In this document: positions 35,280-44,519 of the stretch, in pieces | How the letters are laid out: the number at the start of each line of letters is the position of its first letter | Numbering within the stretch: the first letter of the stretch is position 1 | Assembly (NCBI GenBank): GCA_040901765.1 | Contig: JBBDYG010000007.1 | Coordinates: 1 to 52,829, forward strand | Source: JBBDYG01 sp040901765 | Lineage (GTDB): Bacteria > Planctomycetota > Planctomycetia > Pirellulales > Lacipirellulaceae | DNA length: 52,829 nt | Direction of reading: 5' to 3' | Position numbers and translations under genes: made by a program | Notes under the pieces: model-generated | Databases searched by the model: none | Told to the model about the DNA's origin: nothing | The model's input: only the letters and a program-made list of their open reading frames with translations

Positions 35280-36542
35280 ATGGAACTCTCTACATCGAAT
35301 GAACGACGCCGACTCGAAGCTCTTGATCGCGCTGCGATCGAAGGGCATCAACTCGCGCGATTGAATGAATTGCTCGCGGCTGTACTTCCGCAGAACGAGT
35401 TCTACGCCGCGAAGCTCGGTCGCGGGCCGCTGAAATTGGCCAGCCTCACGGAACTCGCGGAGCTTCCCTTCACGACCAAACAGGATCTAGTCACAAGTGG
35501 GGCAGGGGAGGGGGCCGGCAATCGCACGTTCCCCCTCGAACGCTACATCCGATTCCATCAAACGTCGGGCACGAGCGGGCGACCGTTGCCCGTTTACGAC
35601 ACGGCCGACGACTGGCGCTGGTGGGTCAACTGCTGGCAGTATGTGCTCGACGCGGCCGCGATTACCGCGGACGATCGCGCCCTGCTGGCGTTCTCGTTCG
35701 GGCCGTTCATTGGTTTCTGGAGCGCGTTCGACGCGCTTGTGGATCGCGGGACGCTCGTGATTCCCGGCGGGGGAATGTCGTCGCTCGCGCGGCTCGATCT
35801 CATCAAGCGCACGGGGGCGACGGCGCTATTTTGTACGCCGACGTATGCGTTGCGATTGGTGGAAGTCGCGGGCGAACATCAGATTGATTTGAAGGCTCTG
35901 TCGGTCCGCAAGATCATCGTGGCTGGCGAACCGGGCGGCTCGCTGCCCGCGGTGCGCGAGCGGATCGAGCGGGCGTGGCAGGCGCGGGTAACCGACCATG
36001 CCGGGGCCACCGAAATTGGCCCGTGGGGTTACGGAAGTGTTGCGGGCACCGGCTTGCACATACTGGAAACGGAGTTCATCGCGGAGTTTCTCGCCGTCGA
36101 TTCCAACTCCCCTGCGGAAGGCGGAGTCGCGGAGTTGGTGCTCACGCCCTTGGGGCGCATCGGGTCGCCGGTCATCCGCTATCGCACGGGCGACTTGGTG
36201 CGGCCAATGCGTTCGAGCGACGGGTTTGTAATACTGGACGGCGGGGTTCTTGGCCGCGTCGACGATATGCTCGTGATTCGCGGCGTGAACGTTTTTCCAA
36301 CTTCGGTCGAGCAAATCCTGCGCAGCTTTGCCGAAGTCGCCGAATACCGGCTGACAGTCCGCAAGCGCGGGGCGATGGACGAACTGCTTGTGGAAGTGGA
36401 AGATCAAATGCAGCAACCCGACCGCATCGCAGCGGAATTACAATTGAGGTTGGGGCTAACAATCGACGTGCGGCTCGCCCCGGCGATGTCGCTGCCGCGG
36501 TTCGATGGCAAAGGGCGAAGGTTCGTCGATGAGCGGGGGTGA
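35280..36542 (+). CDS. Phenylacetate-CoA ligase-like adenylate-forming enzyme
   Basis: A 420-residue ANL-superfamily enzyme of the PaaK kind. The nucleotide-binding P-loop is IRFHQTSGTSGRPLPVYDT near residue 95, with a motif region DHAGATEIGPWGYGS near 240, and IRYRTGDLVRP near 300. The C-terminal small domain (RGVNVFPTSVEQILRSF) carries the hinge, and the final DGKGRRFVDERG gives a Lys typical of the catalytic position. It would activate an aryl or other carboxylic acid with ATP to an acyl-adenylate and then CoA thioester; the substrate is not predictable. ATG 35280 has no strong ribosome site. Confidence 0.85.
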   Translation: MELSTSNERRRLEALDRAAIEGHQLARLNELLAAVLPQNEFYAAKLGRGPLKLASLTELAELPFTTKQDLVTSGAGEGAGNRTFPLERYIRFHQTSGTSGRPLPVYDTADDWRWWVNCWQYVLDAAAITADDRALLAFSFGPFIGFWSAFDALVDRGTLVIPGGGMSSLARLDLIKRTGATALFCTPTYALRLVEVAGEHQIDLKALSVRKIIVAGEPGGSLPAVRERIERAWQARVTDHAGATEIGPWGYGSVAGTGLHILETEFIAEFLAVDSNSPAEGGVAELVLTPLGRIGSPVIRYRTGDLVRPMRSSDGFVILDGGVLGRVDDMLVIRGVNVFPTSVEQILRSFAEVAEYRLTVRKRGAMDELLVEVEDQMQQPDRIAAELQLRLGLTIDVRLAPAMSLPRFDGKGRRFVDERG

Positions 36543-36614
36543 GGAGCGAGGGGCGAGGATCGAGGAGCGAGAGGCGTTGCAATCATAAATCAGCAATCAT
36601 CAATCTCTTTTCCC

Positions 36615-36932
36615 ATGCAACCCACGAAATTAGAACGAATCGGCGATTCCGTCCTGCGGATCCATTGGACCGATGGGCAGGTGCGCGAGTATACGGTCGG
36701 CGAACTGCGCGAGCGATGCCCTTGCGCGACGTGCCGGGAGAAGCGTTCGGCGCCGCCGCCCTCGCCGTTGCAATTAACGGTGCTGTCGCCCGCGGAGGCG
36801 CAGCCGCTGCGGCTCGACGGGATGCGGCCGGTGGGCAACTATGCCTACTCGATCGCGTTTAGCGATGGGCACGACACCGGGATTTTCACGCTGGAGTTTC
36901 TGCGCGAGTTGGGGAGCGAAGTGCAGCAGTAG
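36615..36932 (+). CDS. DUF971 protein
   Basis: A 105-residue DUF971 (gamma-butyrobetaine hydroxylase-like N-terminal) protein. The motif LRIHWTDGQVREYTVGELRERCPCATCRE near residues 15-45 is the family signature and includes two Cys. The end (YAYSIAFSDGHDTGIFTLEFLREL) is also typical. Function is uncertain; family members are linked to iron-sulfur proteins. The gene lies 72 nt after the ligase gene and converges on the DUF4340 gene. Confidence 0.88.
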   Translation: MQPTKLERIGDSVLRIHWTDGQVREYTVGELRERCPCATCREKRSAPPPSPLQLTVLSPAEAQPLRLDGMRPVGNYAYSIAFSDGHDTGIFTLEFLRELGSEVQQ

Positions 36933-36968
36933 CACAGCATCGCTAAGCCGCAAGCGGCGGAGGACTTG

Positions 36969-39005
36969 TCACGGGTTCGGCGTTTCGGTTGGGGGCGCTG
37001 GCTCCGTTGCGGGTGGTTCGGCGGGCGGGGTTGCTTCGGCAGGCTCGGTTGGCGGCGCGGGTGGTTCTGCTGCCGGTTCGGTCGTCTCCGGAGCGGGTTG
37101 CTCCGTCGCCGGTTTTTCGGCCGGTGCGGCGGGGACCGCGGGCAGGCTGGGGATCGCTGTGCCGGGAGCGCCGAACGGGCTGCTCGGAACGGCGGGCGTG
37201 CCGGGCGCGGCCTCGGCTTCGCCTTCGGGCTTCTTTTCTTGGATCACTTGGTCGCGGCCGAGGTGAATCTTCTCAAACACGTCGTTTGAAATGACGTAGT
37301 ACCAGTCGCCAAATCGCTCGTTAAGTTCCTTGACGCGCTCGCGGCCTTTTTCGAGCGTCTGCTGATACTCGTCGAGCTTGCGTTGGTTCTCTTGCTCGAT
37401 CGCCTTGCGCTGGGCGATGTTTTCTTCGAGCTTCTTGGCAGAATCCTCATCAGCGGTTTCCGCGGCCGCGCCCTCTTCCGGCGTATCGGCATCCGCGGGC
37501 TTCTCGCCTTCGGCAGGCGCATCGGTTTCTGGCTCCGCATCGACTGGCGTCTCGGCAGCGTCAGCTTCCGGTTGTTCGGCAGGTTGCTCACTCGCGTTTT
37601 CGCCTTCCGGCTGTTCGGCCGGCGGCTCAACCGCGGTCGCGTCGTCGCGCTTTTCGGCCTCCCCTTCGCTTGCGGTTTCGCTCTCTTCTGCTTCCCCTTC
37701 GCTAACAGTTTCGGGCAACGCGGGCAACTCTTCCAACGTCGGTTTCGCGACGGCGTTCTCGTTGAACTGCGCCATCACGAATAAGTAGCGGTTGATGCCC
37801 TCTTCGGCGTCGGGCTTCTTTTCAGCGTCCGCGGCCGGGTCGGCAGCGGGATCAACGGCAGCGGCGGCAGGATCGGCCGCGGCGTCGGGATTCTGTACGT
37901 CGCTCGCGAGCTTCAAGTTGCCAAATCGCAACACGTACTCGACGCCGTCTTTCAGCGTGATAATCGCCTCGCCCTCGCTCGAAAGCAACTCCACCTCGCC
38001 CGGCTTGATACCAACCGGCATGATGCCCCGCGGCACGAGGCTTCGCAAAGCTTGCTCGTCGCGCATGAAATCCTCGCCCGCCTTGAGGTCCGCGCTCAGT
38101 CCTTCCGGTTTGCGATCGACATCGACGATTCGCAAATCATCCAAGGCGTTCTTTAGCTCGCGCAGCGAATCGCTGTTAAGCTCCTGATTCTCGGCCAACG
38201 TGAACGGCTTGTAGGAATCGGATGCTTCATCGTAGCTTTGCAGCTCCTTGGCCTGCCACTCGCCCATCGGCTCATCGTAGACGAGCGTCATCTTGTTGCG
38301 GCGATCCCAATCGAGTTGCGGTTCGAGGCCGCGGTTGGTCATCACCAGGTCTGCCGAAAATGAATAGTCGTTGAGTACGACCTCTTTTACGTCGAAGGAA
38401 TTCAGCTTGAGCAAGTCCGGCTCGATCCAATCCTCGAATTTGGTGGAAAAATCCTCGGGATTGATTTCCAAAACGTAGACGGGGTCTTGGGTCGGCTTGC
38501 GGACGTAATGCTGATTGTTCGTGGCGTCCTTCACCGGCTTACCGATGATCAGGTCCACGAGCGAGTCGTTGGCGCCGCTCGAAAGAGTGACGCGGGTGCC
38601 GACGCCGGTCTGGCCGACCGCCAGCTTCGATGAACTGGGATCGACCACGCCGTACTGATCGTGGTCGGCGGCGCTGTTGGTCGCCACATCCACAATCTCG
38701 CGGTCCATCACCCCGGTGACGGCCTTCCCCATCTGCTGCTGGGCGTCGGCCGGGTAGCCCCCCTTCGAGGGGATTTTCCACACGCCATCTTCTTCGGCCA
38801 CCTCGAACTCCCGCAGCGTGGCGGTCTCTTCATTGAACTGGACGATCTTCATCCGCTTCGCCTGTTCGTGATCGAACTCGGCAAAGGGTTTTCCCTTCTC
38901 CGATTGCACGTCGAAGTCGGCCGAAGAAGGCCGCGTAAAAAATGCGAGTGCCACCGCTGCGATGGCGACGCCGAGGAATGTGAGGGTCTTTGTGGATTCG
39001 TTCAT
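36969..39005 (-). CDS. DUF4340 domain protein with acidic low-complexity tail
   Basis: About 678 residues from the chosen start MNESTKTLTFLGVAIAAVALAFF, which gives an N-terminal membrane anchor. Residues 30-400 resemble DUF4340, a domain found in ABC-type gliding-associated auxiliary proteins (VWKIPSKGGYPADAQQQMGKAV, VYVLEINPEDFSTKFEDWIEPDLLKLN). The region from about 350 to the end is extremely rich in Glu, Ala and Pro, interrupted by a coiled coil (ENIAQRKAIEQENQRKLDEYQQTLEKGRERVKELN) and a short ordered WYYVISNDVFEKIHLGRDQV. It is probably anchored with the main domain outside the cytoplasm. A start 30 nt upstream is also open. Confidence 0.8.
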   Translation of the reverse strand: MNESTKTLTFLGVAIAAVALAFFTRPSSADFDVQSEKGKPFAEFDHEQAKRMKIVQFNEETATLREFEVAEEDGVWKIPSKGGYPADAQQQMGKAVTGVMDREIVDVATNSAADHDQYGVVDPSSSKLAVGQTGVGTRVTLSSGANDSLVDLIIGKPVKDATNNQHYVRKPTQDPVYVLEINPEDFSTKFEDWIEPDLLKLNSFDVKEVVLNDYSFSADLVMTNRGLEPQLDWDRRNKMTLVYDEPMGEWQAKELQSYDEASDSYKPFTLAENQELNSDSLRELKNALDDLRIVDVDRKPEGLSADLKAGEDFMRDEQALRSLVPRGIMPVGIKPGEVELLSSEGEAIITLKDGVEYVLRFGNLKLASDVQNPDAAADPAAAAVDPAADPAADAEKKPDAEEGINRYLFVMAQFNENAVAKPTLEELPALPETVSEGEAEESETASEGEAEKRDDATAVEPPAEQPEGENASEQPAEQPEADAAETPVDAEPETDAPAEGEKPADADTPEEGAAAETADEDSAKKLEENIAQRKAIEQENQRKLDEYQQTLEKGRERVKELNERFGDWYYVISNDVFEKIHLGRDQVIQEKKPEGEAEAAPGTPAVPSSPFGAPGTAIPSLPAVPAAPAEKPATEQPAPETTEPAAEPPAPPTEPAEATPPAEPPATEPAPPTETPNP

Positions 39006-39306
39006 GGTCCAGTCAATACGAGGGAAACCGTTCACCGCAGAGGCGGATCAGCTAACAACGGGAAGCGCGGTCATTAATTCTACCCGTTTGCGGGCGATTG
39101 CCGAAGCCGCCTCGGCGCACAAAACAGGCCGCCACGGGCCGCAGAAGCCGCTAAATGCAGTACGGAAAGGGGTCGATTTTGGTTCGGTGGCTGTTGAGAG
39201 TCGAATGTCGGCCGTCGCGGGGCGGGACCGCGAAACGCTCAATAATGACGCATTGACACTCAGTTGGTATAATCAAGGCGGCAACCTTGCTCAGGAATCT
39301 CACGAG

Positions 39307-39570
39307 ATGAATACGATCATCCTTAGTACGGAAACGGCGAATCTGCCAATTGGGCAATTGCTTGAGCAAGTGGATCGTGGCGGTGTCGAAGTCCGCGATA
39401 CAGCGAGCAATGTATTGGCCTTCGTCTTATCGCCTGTCGATCACCAATCCTGGGTCTATTCGGAGGCCCATCGCGAGCTTGAGGAACACCAGCACGAAGT
39501 GCGGCAAGCGCTAGAGCGGCGCGGCGGCGTGACGACGGCACAGATGTTAGAAAAGGCCGTTCGCGTGTAG
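39307..39570 (+). CDS. Small Phd/YefM-like protein
   Basis: An 87-residue protein (MNTIILSTETANLPIGQLLEQVDRGGVEVRDTASNVLAFVLSP). The N-terminal half follows the pattern of Phd/YefM-type antitoxins, including a strand-helix-strand with VDRGG-VEVRD, and the C-terminal half is a long helix. No toxin gene lies immediately next to it. ATG 39307 is used because upstream in-frame sequence has no protein-like character. Confidence 0.65.
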   Translation: MNTIILSTETANLPIGQLLEQVDRGGVEVRDTASNVLAFVLSPVDHQSWVYSEAHRELEEHQHEVRQALERRGGVTTAQMLEKAVRV

Positions 39571-39595
39571 GTCTCTTTTCCCAAGCCGGAGGCCT

Positions 39596-39774
39596 GGCAG
39601 CCATTAGCCGGCGGTAAGCGCGAGCGCCACCGCCGGTAGCCATCCCATCAGCTCAGCACCCCGGCAGGGGTGCCAGCGTGTGCGGGGTTCAATTGCTGGC
39701 ACCCCCGCGGGGTGCAAAGCTTTTAATCGCAGTCTTTCGGTGGTGCGCTGCGCGACCACCGGCTAATGGCTGTC
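39596..39774. repeat. About 180-bp nested palindromic repeat
   Basis: Outer arms at 39596-39615 and 39755-39774 are inverted copies (about 19 of 21 positions, core GCCATTAGCCGGCGGT against ACCACCGGCTAATGGC). Inside are GGGGTGCCAGC (39667-39677) and GCTGGCACCCC (39695-39705), a perfect 11-bp pair, and CACCCC/GGGGTG hairpins. It contains no gene. Structure suggests a dispersed non-autonomous or REP-like element. Confidence 0.6.
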
Positions 39775-39874
39775 ACCCCGCTGGGGTGAAGAGGTGCGAT
39801 GCTAGAGGATTTAGCTAAACGCATTCGATAAGAGAAATGCGTTACATAATCGCAATCGGCATTTCCACAATGGA

Positions 39875-40576
39875 TCAGTGGTTTTGCCTCGCTGACGGCC
39901 GTTTGCGTTTTTTTGGAGGAATGAACCTAAGTGTCTCATTCCAGTTGCTGGAATTCTCAATCGCCTGCCGCATGGTACAGATTGGTGAGTCGAAGGACTC
40001 CGACGAAATAAAGAACGCTGATAAGTCCGCCCGCGTTCCCCTTTTGTGTGTCCCGATGTATTTTAGCCGCAACGTGTATTTGGGATAGTTCTCACTTTGG
40101 CTTATAAAAAGACTGAAAATCGGCCTCTTTGGTTTCTTGTTCTCCTTGGACTTATCGGTATTAAATCGAACCAGGTTCTGTTGGTTTAAAGACCCGAAAA
40201 ACCTGCTCGGAATGCAGGCCGTGTGAAACATACTTGGTAAATCAGGATCGTAAAGTCCGATCAAGTAGTAAAAGCATTGTTGGAAGCGGTCTTTATATGT
40301 TCCCGTAAAGTTTACCGTATAGAGGTCATCGCACGACTCTTTCTTTTTACTTCGCGCTGATTTGACTTGACACCGCAGGAATCTTGGATCGATTGCTGTT
40401 GGACTGGGCTCTTGCCGATCAAGTCCTAAACCCGGCACGTCGCTATCAAGAGCCCAGAGGTCGTCGCCGAGATCCGGCTCTGGTATCGCGAGTGTGAATC
40501 CTTCGAGAAAGAAACGTCGCTTAAGTTCAGAGAGAAACAAAGCTCCTTTCAAAGCGTTGCTAATTTCGACATTCAT
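39875..40576 (-). CDS. Hypothetical protein, possible PD-(D/E)XK nuclease
   Basis: A 233-residue protein starting MNVEISNALKGALFLSELKRRFF. The segment DLGDDLWALD followed by FLRCQVKSARSKKKE has the D-(n)-QxK spacing of PD-(D/E)XK nucleases, where Q can replace E. The C-terminal tail is very basic (PPKKRKRPS). Base composition is clearly A+T-richer than both neighbours, which suggests recent acquisition. Upstream in-frame codons overlap the isomerase-like gene and code for low-complexity residues, so ATG 40576 is preferred. Function beyond this is unknown. Confidence 0.6.
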   Translation of the reverse strand: MNVEISNALKGALFLSELKRRFFLEGFTLAIPEPDLGDDLWALDSDVPGLGLDRQEPSPTAIDPRFLRCQVKSARSKKKESCDDLYTVNFTGTYKDRFQQCFYYLIGLYDPDLPSMFHTACIPSRFFGSLNQQNLVRFNTDKSKENKKPKRPIFSLFISQSENYPKYTLRLKYIGTHKRGTRADLSAFFISSESFDSPICTMRQAIENSSNWNETLRFIPPKKRKRPSARQNH

Positions 40577-40629
40577 GGGGTTGCCAGTGGTCCGAATATT
40601 TAATTGGAAGCTATTGTGAACAGCCGTTT

Positions 40630-42261
40630 CTACCCCACCCCACACACCTTCACCCCCAACCCCAACCCCTTCGCAAACGCCGCCTTCGCGTGCAGCGTCT
40701 TCTCTGCCGCGGCGGCATCGGTCGCGTAGCACACTTGGATATGATTCGACTTATGTTTCGCCATGAGTTGGTCGCGGGAGACGCCGTAGGTGACGGCGTG
40801 CATGATGGGCCACTGGGGAGTGGTGGCTTGCCAGCGGCGGTCGGTTTCTTCGGGCGGTAGCTCGACGACTTTGCCGCGGCCGAGGTCCATGTGCAGCGCG
40901 CCGTCTTCGACGTAGATGCGGGACCAGACGATTTCGCCCGGTTTGGAAATACCGCGCAGGGTGCTGCCGCCGTTAGGAAAATACATGGCGGGCTGGCGAA
41001 AGCCTTCGGCGCCGGCCCAGCCGTCGATGAAGTGGGCCGGGGGCGCGGCGCCGCTGATGAGCAGCACCCACACGTAGTCATCGACGGTGCCGGAGCGGTC
41101 GATGTCGCCCCAGCGGATGTCGTGGAGCGTCGATTCGACCGGCTGGCCGAGCGCCCGTTGCACGCGGTAGGTGATCAGGCCGTCGAGGCCGGCGCACTCG
41201 TCCACTTCGTTAAAATGCACGAGCGGCTGGCCGTCGTATAGCACGCGCTTTCCGTCGCGGCTGCGGACCGGCGGGCGGTCGGCGTTGTTCAGCGTTCCTT
41301 CCACCAGGTCGCTCGCCGGCAACAAGTCTTTAAGGCCCTGCTGATACTGGATGCCGATCGCATCGCAGCCGAAGTCGTCTGCCAGCCGCACGGCGGCGAT
41401 GTACATCTGGCATTGGCGGTGAATCTGGTCGTCGGTGAGGTCGGTCTCATGCGTCGGCCCGGTGTGGAACTTCATGCCGCGGTTTTCCATCCACTTGCGG
41501 ACCGCGCGGGCCTCATTGTCGGCGACGGTGGTGGTTTCATGGTACAAGGCCGACTGGCTGAGCCGCTCTTTGAACACGCCGGTGGCGTGGAGCAGGTGGT
41601 CGGGGATGATCGCATTGAACATCCCCATGCAGCCTTCATCGAACACTCCGAGAATGGCCTTATCCCGCAGAAGTTCGGCGGCGAGCGATTCGCCAAGTTT
41701 TTTCGCATCGCTGTCGAGTTTGATCTTATCCAGTGGTACAGCGTGGCTCGTGTCGTGCGAACATTCGCCCGTGCGGAGCCAATCGCGCAGCCGGGTGGTA
41801 AAGTAGTCGTCGGTGAAATCCTCGCTCCACAGCGTGGAGTATTTGACGCCGGCCTTGGTGAGCGAGCCGTTGAGGTTGAGCATGCCGACCAAGCCGGGCC
41901 AGGTGCCGGACCAGTTGGCGGCGGTGAGGATCGGCCCGCGATGGGTGGTTAGCCCCGCCAGCACGTGGTGCGAGTATTGCCACACCGCCTCGGCGACGAT
42001 CAGCGGCGCGTCGGGGTCGATGTTCTTGAACACCTCGATGCCTTCGCGCTGGCTGGCGATGAAGCCGTGCTGCCCGTCGGGCTTGAACGGATGCGCCCGC
42101 ACGACTTGGTAGCCTTCCGCTTCGATCGCGCGAGTGAGGGCTTGCTCCATCTCCTGCTGCGCGGGCCAACACTTCTGGTTGGCCGCGATCCGCAAATCGC
42201 CGCTGGCGATGAGTTGGATTTGCTTGGGTTTGAGCTTGGGTCGTGAATTGGTCATGGTCAT
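40630..42261 (-). CDS. L-fucose/L-arabinose isomerase-like sugar isomerase family protein
   Basis: A 543-residue protein resembling fucose isomerase-like proteins, with an alternating alpha/beta N-terminal part (IQLIASGDLRIAANQKCWPAQQEMEQAL, LTAANWSGTWPGLVGMLNLNGSL). A central segment is CDAIGIQYQQGLKDLLPASDLVEGTLNN. The C-terminal domain has HVNEVDECAGLDGL-like and WPIMHAVTYGVSRDQLMAKHKSNHIQV segments with His and acidic residues suitable for metal binding. It would act in the cytoplasm on a sugar; the exact substrate is unclear. It sits 230 bp downstream of galactokinase on the same strand. ATG 42255 (MTNSRPK) is an equally good start. Confidence 0.65.
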   Translation of the reverse strand: MTMTNSRPKLKPKQIQLIASGDLRIAANQKCWPAQQEMEQALTRAIEAEGYQVVRAHPFKPDGQHGFIASQREGIEVFKNIDPDAPLIVAEAVWQYSHHVLAGLTTHRGPILTAANWSGTWPGLVGMLNLNGSLTKAGVKYSTLWSEDFTDDYFTTRLRDWLRTGECSHDTSHAVPLDKIKLDSDAKKLGESLAAELLRDKAILGVFDEGCMGMFNAIIPDHLLHATGVFKERLSQSALYHETTTVADNEARAVRKWMENRGMKFHTGPTHETDLTDDQIHRQCQMYIAAVRLADDFGCDAIGIQYQQGLKDLLPASDLVEGTLNNADRPPVRSRDGKRVLYDGQPLVHFNEVDECAGLDGLITYRVQRALGQPVESTLHDIRWGDIDRSGTVDDYVWVLLISGAAPPAHFIDGWAGAEGFRQPAMYFPNGGSTLRGISKPGEIVWSRIYVEDGALHMDLGRGKVVELPPEETDRRWQATTPQWPIMHAVTYGVSRDQLMAKHKSNHIQVCYATDAAAAEKTLHAKAAFAKGLGLGVKVCGVG

Positions 42262-42334
42262 TTAGGAAGTGGAATTGGTCGCGGGTAAAACGCGGGTCAA
42301 GCGGATTGAACACAGTTGATAGAATGGGCTAGGA

Positions 42335-42466
42335 GAACCGCTGATAGACGCTAATGTTCGCTAATAATGAATGTTTCGTAGAGAATTGTGATATTCGATA
42401 GAGAGCAACATTGTAAAGGCAAAGCACCTTCTTTATTAGCGTCAATTAGCGTTCATCAGCGGTTTT
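42335..42466. repeat. Inverted-repeat element with CGCTAAT tandem words
   Basis: Imperfect inverted arms, 42335-42367 and 42433-42466, share ACCGCTGAT, ACGCTAAT and CGCTAATAA in matching order, separated by 65 bp of A+T-rich sequence. It fills most of the spacer between the isomerase-like and galactokinase genes. It looks like a small palindromic repeat element. Confidence 0.55.
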
Positions 42467-42494
42467 CCTCTGTCTATCCGTGTTTGATCCGAGT

Positions 42495-43664
42495 TCAATC
42501 CGTGGCTAAAAAACATTCATGCGCGCCTTGTGCGGGTCGAGTCGTGAAGAGCGTGGGGGTGATGCCGGTGTGTGACTTGTAACGACTGGCAATCGTATCG
42601 GACATCGACTCAACATCGTCCGTTTTCACCAGTGTGACGGTGCAGCCGCCGAAACCCGCGCCAGTGAGGCGCGAGCCGATAGCGCCGAGTTCGCGGGCTA
42701 TCGTTACAAGTAAGTCCAGTTCGGGGCCGCTTACTTCGTAATCGTCGCGAAGGGAATTGTGGCTGGCGTTCATGAGTTCGCCGGCCGTGCTCCAGTCGTG
42801 CGCGGCGATGGCCGTAGCGGCCTGGAGAACACGTTCGTTTTCTGAAATCACGTGACGCGCTCGGCGAAAGACCACCGGGTCGAGCCGGCCGCGAGCGGCT
42901 TCGAGCTGCTTGAGCGTGGCATCGCGGAGCGCAGGTACGCCGAGCGCTTTGGCGGCCGCTTCGCACTGGGCGCGGCGCGTTCCGTATTCGCTGCCGCTGA
43001 GTTCGCGCTTCACGTTGCTGTTGATGATAAGGACCGTCACGCCGGGGTCGGTCATCGGCACCTGCATGGATTCGAGCGTGCGGCAATCGAGCCGCATCAG
43101 GTGATCCGCTTGGCACAGCGCGGAGCTGAACTGGTCCATGATGCCGCACGGCACGCAGGCGTACTCGTTCTCCGCCCGCTGGCAGAGCTTGGCTTTGTCT
43201 CGGGGCTCGAGTTTCCGGCCTTCGACCGCTTCCAGCAACGTCGCCGTAGCGACTTCGAGCGCGGCGCTGCTCGATAGCCCGCTACCCAGCGGCACGCTCG
43301 ACTGCACCGCAACCTCCAGCGGACCGGGTTCAAAGCCTTCGCGGCGCATTAGTTCGACCACGCCGCGCATATAAACGCCCCACCGTGGCAAGCTTGGAGG
43401 GGCGTCCTCGCCCGGCACGAACACCGCTGGTTCGGGGAAGGCATCGCTAACAAAGCGCAGCCCCGTCGTGCCGCGTGCCGGTCGGCCGGCGGCCATCACG
43501 ACATAGCGCTCGATCGCCATTGGCATCACGAAGCCGTCGTTGTAGTCGGTGTGCTCGCCGATAAGATTCACGCGGCCCGGCGCGGCGACGATCCACCGCG
43601 GCTGGCCGCCGAATGTGGTGGTGAACTGCTGGCGAAGCTCGCTGAGGATAGGTGGAAGAGACAT
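42495..43664 (-). CDS. galK: Galactokinase
   Basis: A 389-residue GHMP kinase with the galactokinase signature APGRVNLIGEHTDYNDGFVMPMAI near residues 28-51, the ATP-binding PLGSGLSSSAALEVA near 125, and motif 3 LTGAGFGGCTVTLV near 342. Normal length for the family. It phosphorylates galactose to galactose-1-phosphate in the Leloir pathway; the rest of the pathway is not next to it. ATG 43664 is the natural start. Confidence 0.95.
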   Translation of the reverse strand: MSLPPILSELRQQFTTTFGGQPRWIVAAPGRVNLIGEHTDYNDGFVMPMAIERYVVMAAGRPARGTTGLRFVSDAFPEPAVFVPGEDAPPSLPRWGVYMRGVVELMRREGFEPGPLEVAVQSSVPLGSGLSSSAALEVATATLLEAVEGRKLEPRDKAKLCQRAENEYACVPCGIMDQFSSALCQADHLMRLDCRTLESMQVPMTDPGVTVLIINSNVKRELSGSEYGTRRAQCEAAAKALGVPALRDATLKQLEAARGRLDPVVFRRARHVISENERVLQAATAIAAHDWSTAGELMNASHNSLRDDYEVSGPELDLLVTIARELGAIGSRLTGAGFGGCTVTLVKTDDVESMSDTIASRYKSHTGITPTLFTTRPAQGAHECFLATD

Positions 43665-43803
43665 TCAAAATATCGGGAATACTGTACGACAATGGACGGC
43701 ACGACGATCATACAATGCGATATGTCAGGAGAAAACGGGTCGACAGGAGCAACGACCGTGGGTGATAATGGCGTTTGCCCACGCAGCCGATGGAGAAAAG
43801 TCG

Positions 43804-44382
43804 ATGTCCACCCAACCGGTTCCGTATTTAACGCCCGCTGATTACCTGGCGATTGAACGGAAAAGCGACGTCAAGCACGAGTATTATCGCGGCGAGATGT
43901 TCGCGATGGCGGGTGCGACTCGCGAGCACGGTCTGATTACGTTAAACATTGGGGCCAATATTCACGCACAGCTTGCGAGCCGGAAATGTGAAGTTTTCAC
44001 CAGCGACATGCGAGTGAAGGTTGACGAGACGGGACTCTATACCTATCCAGACGTAGTGGCTACCTGTGAACAAGCTTGCTTCGAAGACTTGCGGGGGGAT
44101 ACGCTACTGAACCCGCAACTGGTTATCGAAGTACTCTCCGATTCCACCGAGAACTACGACCGTGGCAAGAAGTTCGAGCACTATCGCCGCATCGCGTCGC
44201 TACGGGAGTACGTGCTCATCTCGCAAGAGGAGCCACACGTCGAACTGTATTCGCGACAGGCGGACGGGGGCTGGCTGCTAACGGAAGCGAAGGGACTGGA
44301 GGCGACGATTGAGCTTCCCGCCATTAAGTGCCGGCTGAAGCTGGCGGAGGTGTATGCGAAGGTTGAATTTCGCGCGACCTGA
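43804..44382 (+). CDS. Uma2-family endonuclease (DUF820)
   Basis: A 192-residue Uma2/DUF820 protein: PYLTPADYLAIERKSDVKHEYYRGEMFAMAG at the N terminus, VFTSDMRVKVDETGLYTYPDVVATC near 75 and NPQLVIEVLSDSTENYDRGKKFEHYRRI near 105. These give the PD-(D/E)XK-like acidic and Lys residues. ATG 43804 (MSTQPVPYL) gives the usual N terminus; ATG 43768 is an alternative. The biological role of this abundant family is unclear. The gene stands alone, divergent from galK. Confidence 0.88.
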   Translation: MSTQPVPYLTPADYLAIERKSDVKHEYYRGEMFAMAGATREHGLITLNIGANIHAQLASRKCEVFTSDMRVKVDETGLYTYPDVVATCEQACFEDLRGDTLLNPQLVIEVLSDSTENYDRGKKFEHYRRIASLREYVLISQEEPHVELYSRQADGGWLLTEAKGLEATIELPAIKCRLKLAEVYAKVEFRAT

Positions 44383-44519
44383 GCGGCGCGAGCACGGTCT
44401 ACCGCAGCCCGATCGTTTTTCTTTGGCCGAAATGCAGGGTAAGGGCCGTTTCTCGTTGCATGGGGTGATCGTTCGTGCGACAATGCCGCGGGAATCACGC
44501 ACCGAGAGGAATGGATATA

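Noticed and set aside
38962..39306. Longer N-terminal extension of the small Phd-like protein
   Set aside because: The 115 extra residues overlap the start of the DUF4340 gene on the other strand and have no protein-like pattern; ATG 39307 is a better start.
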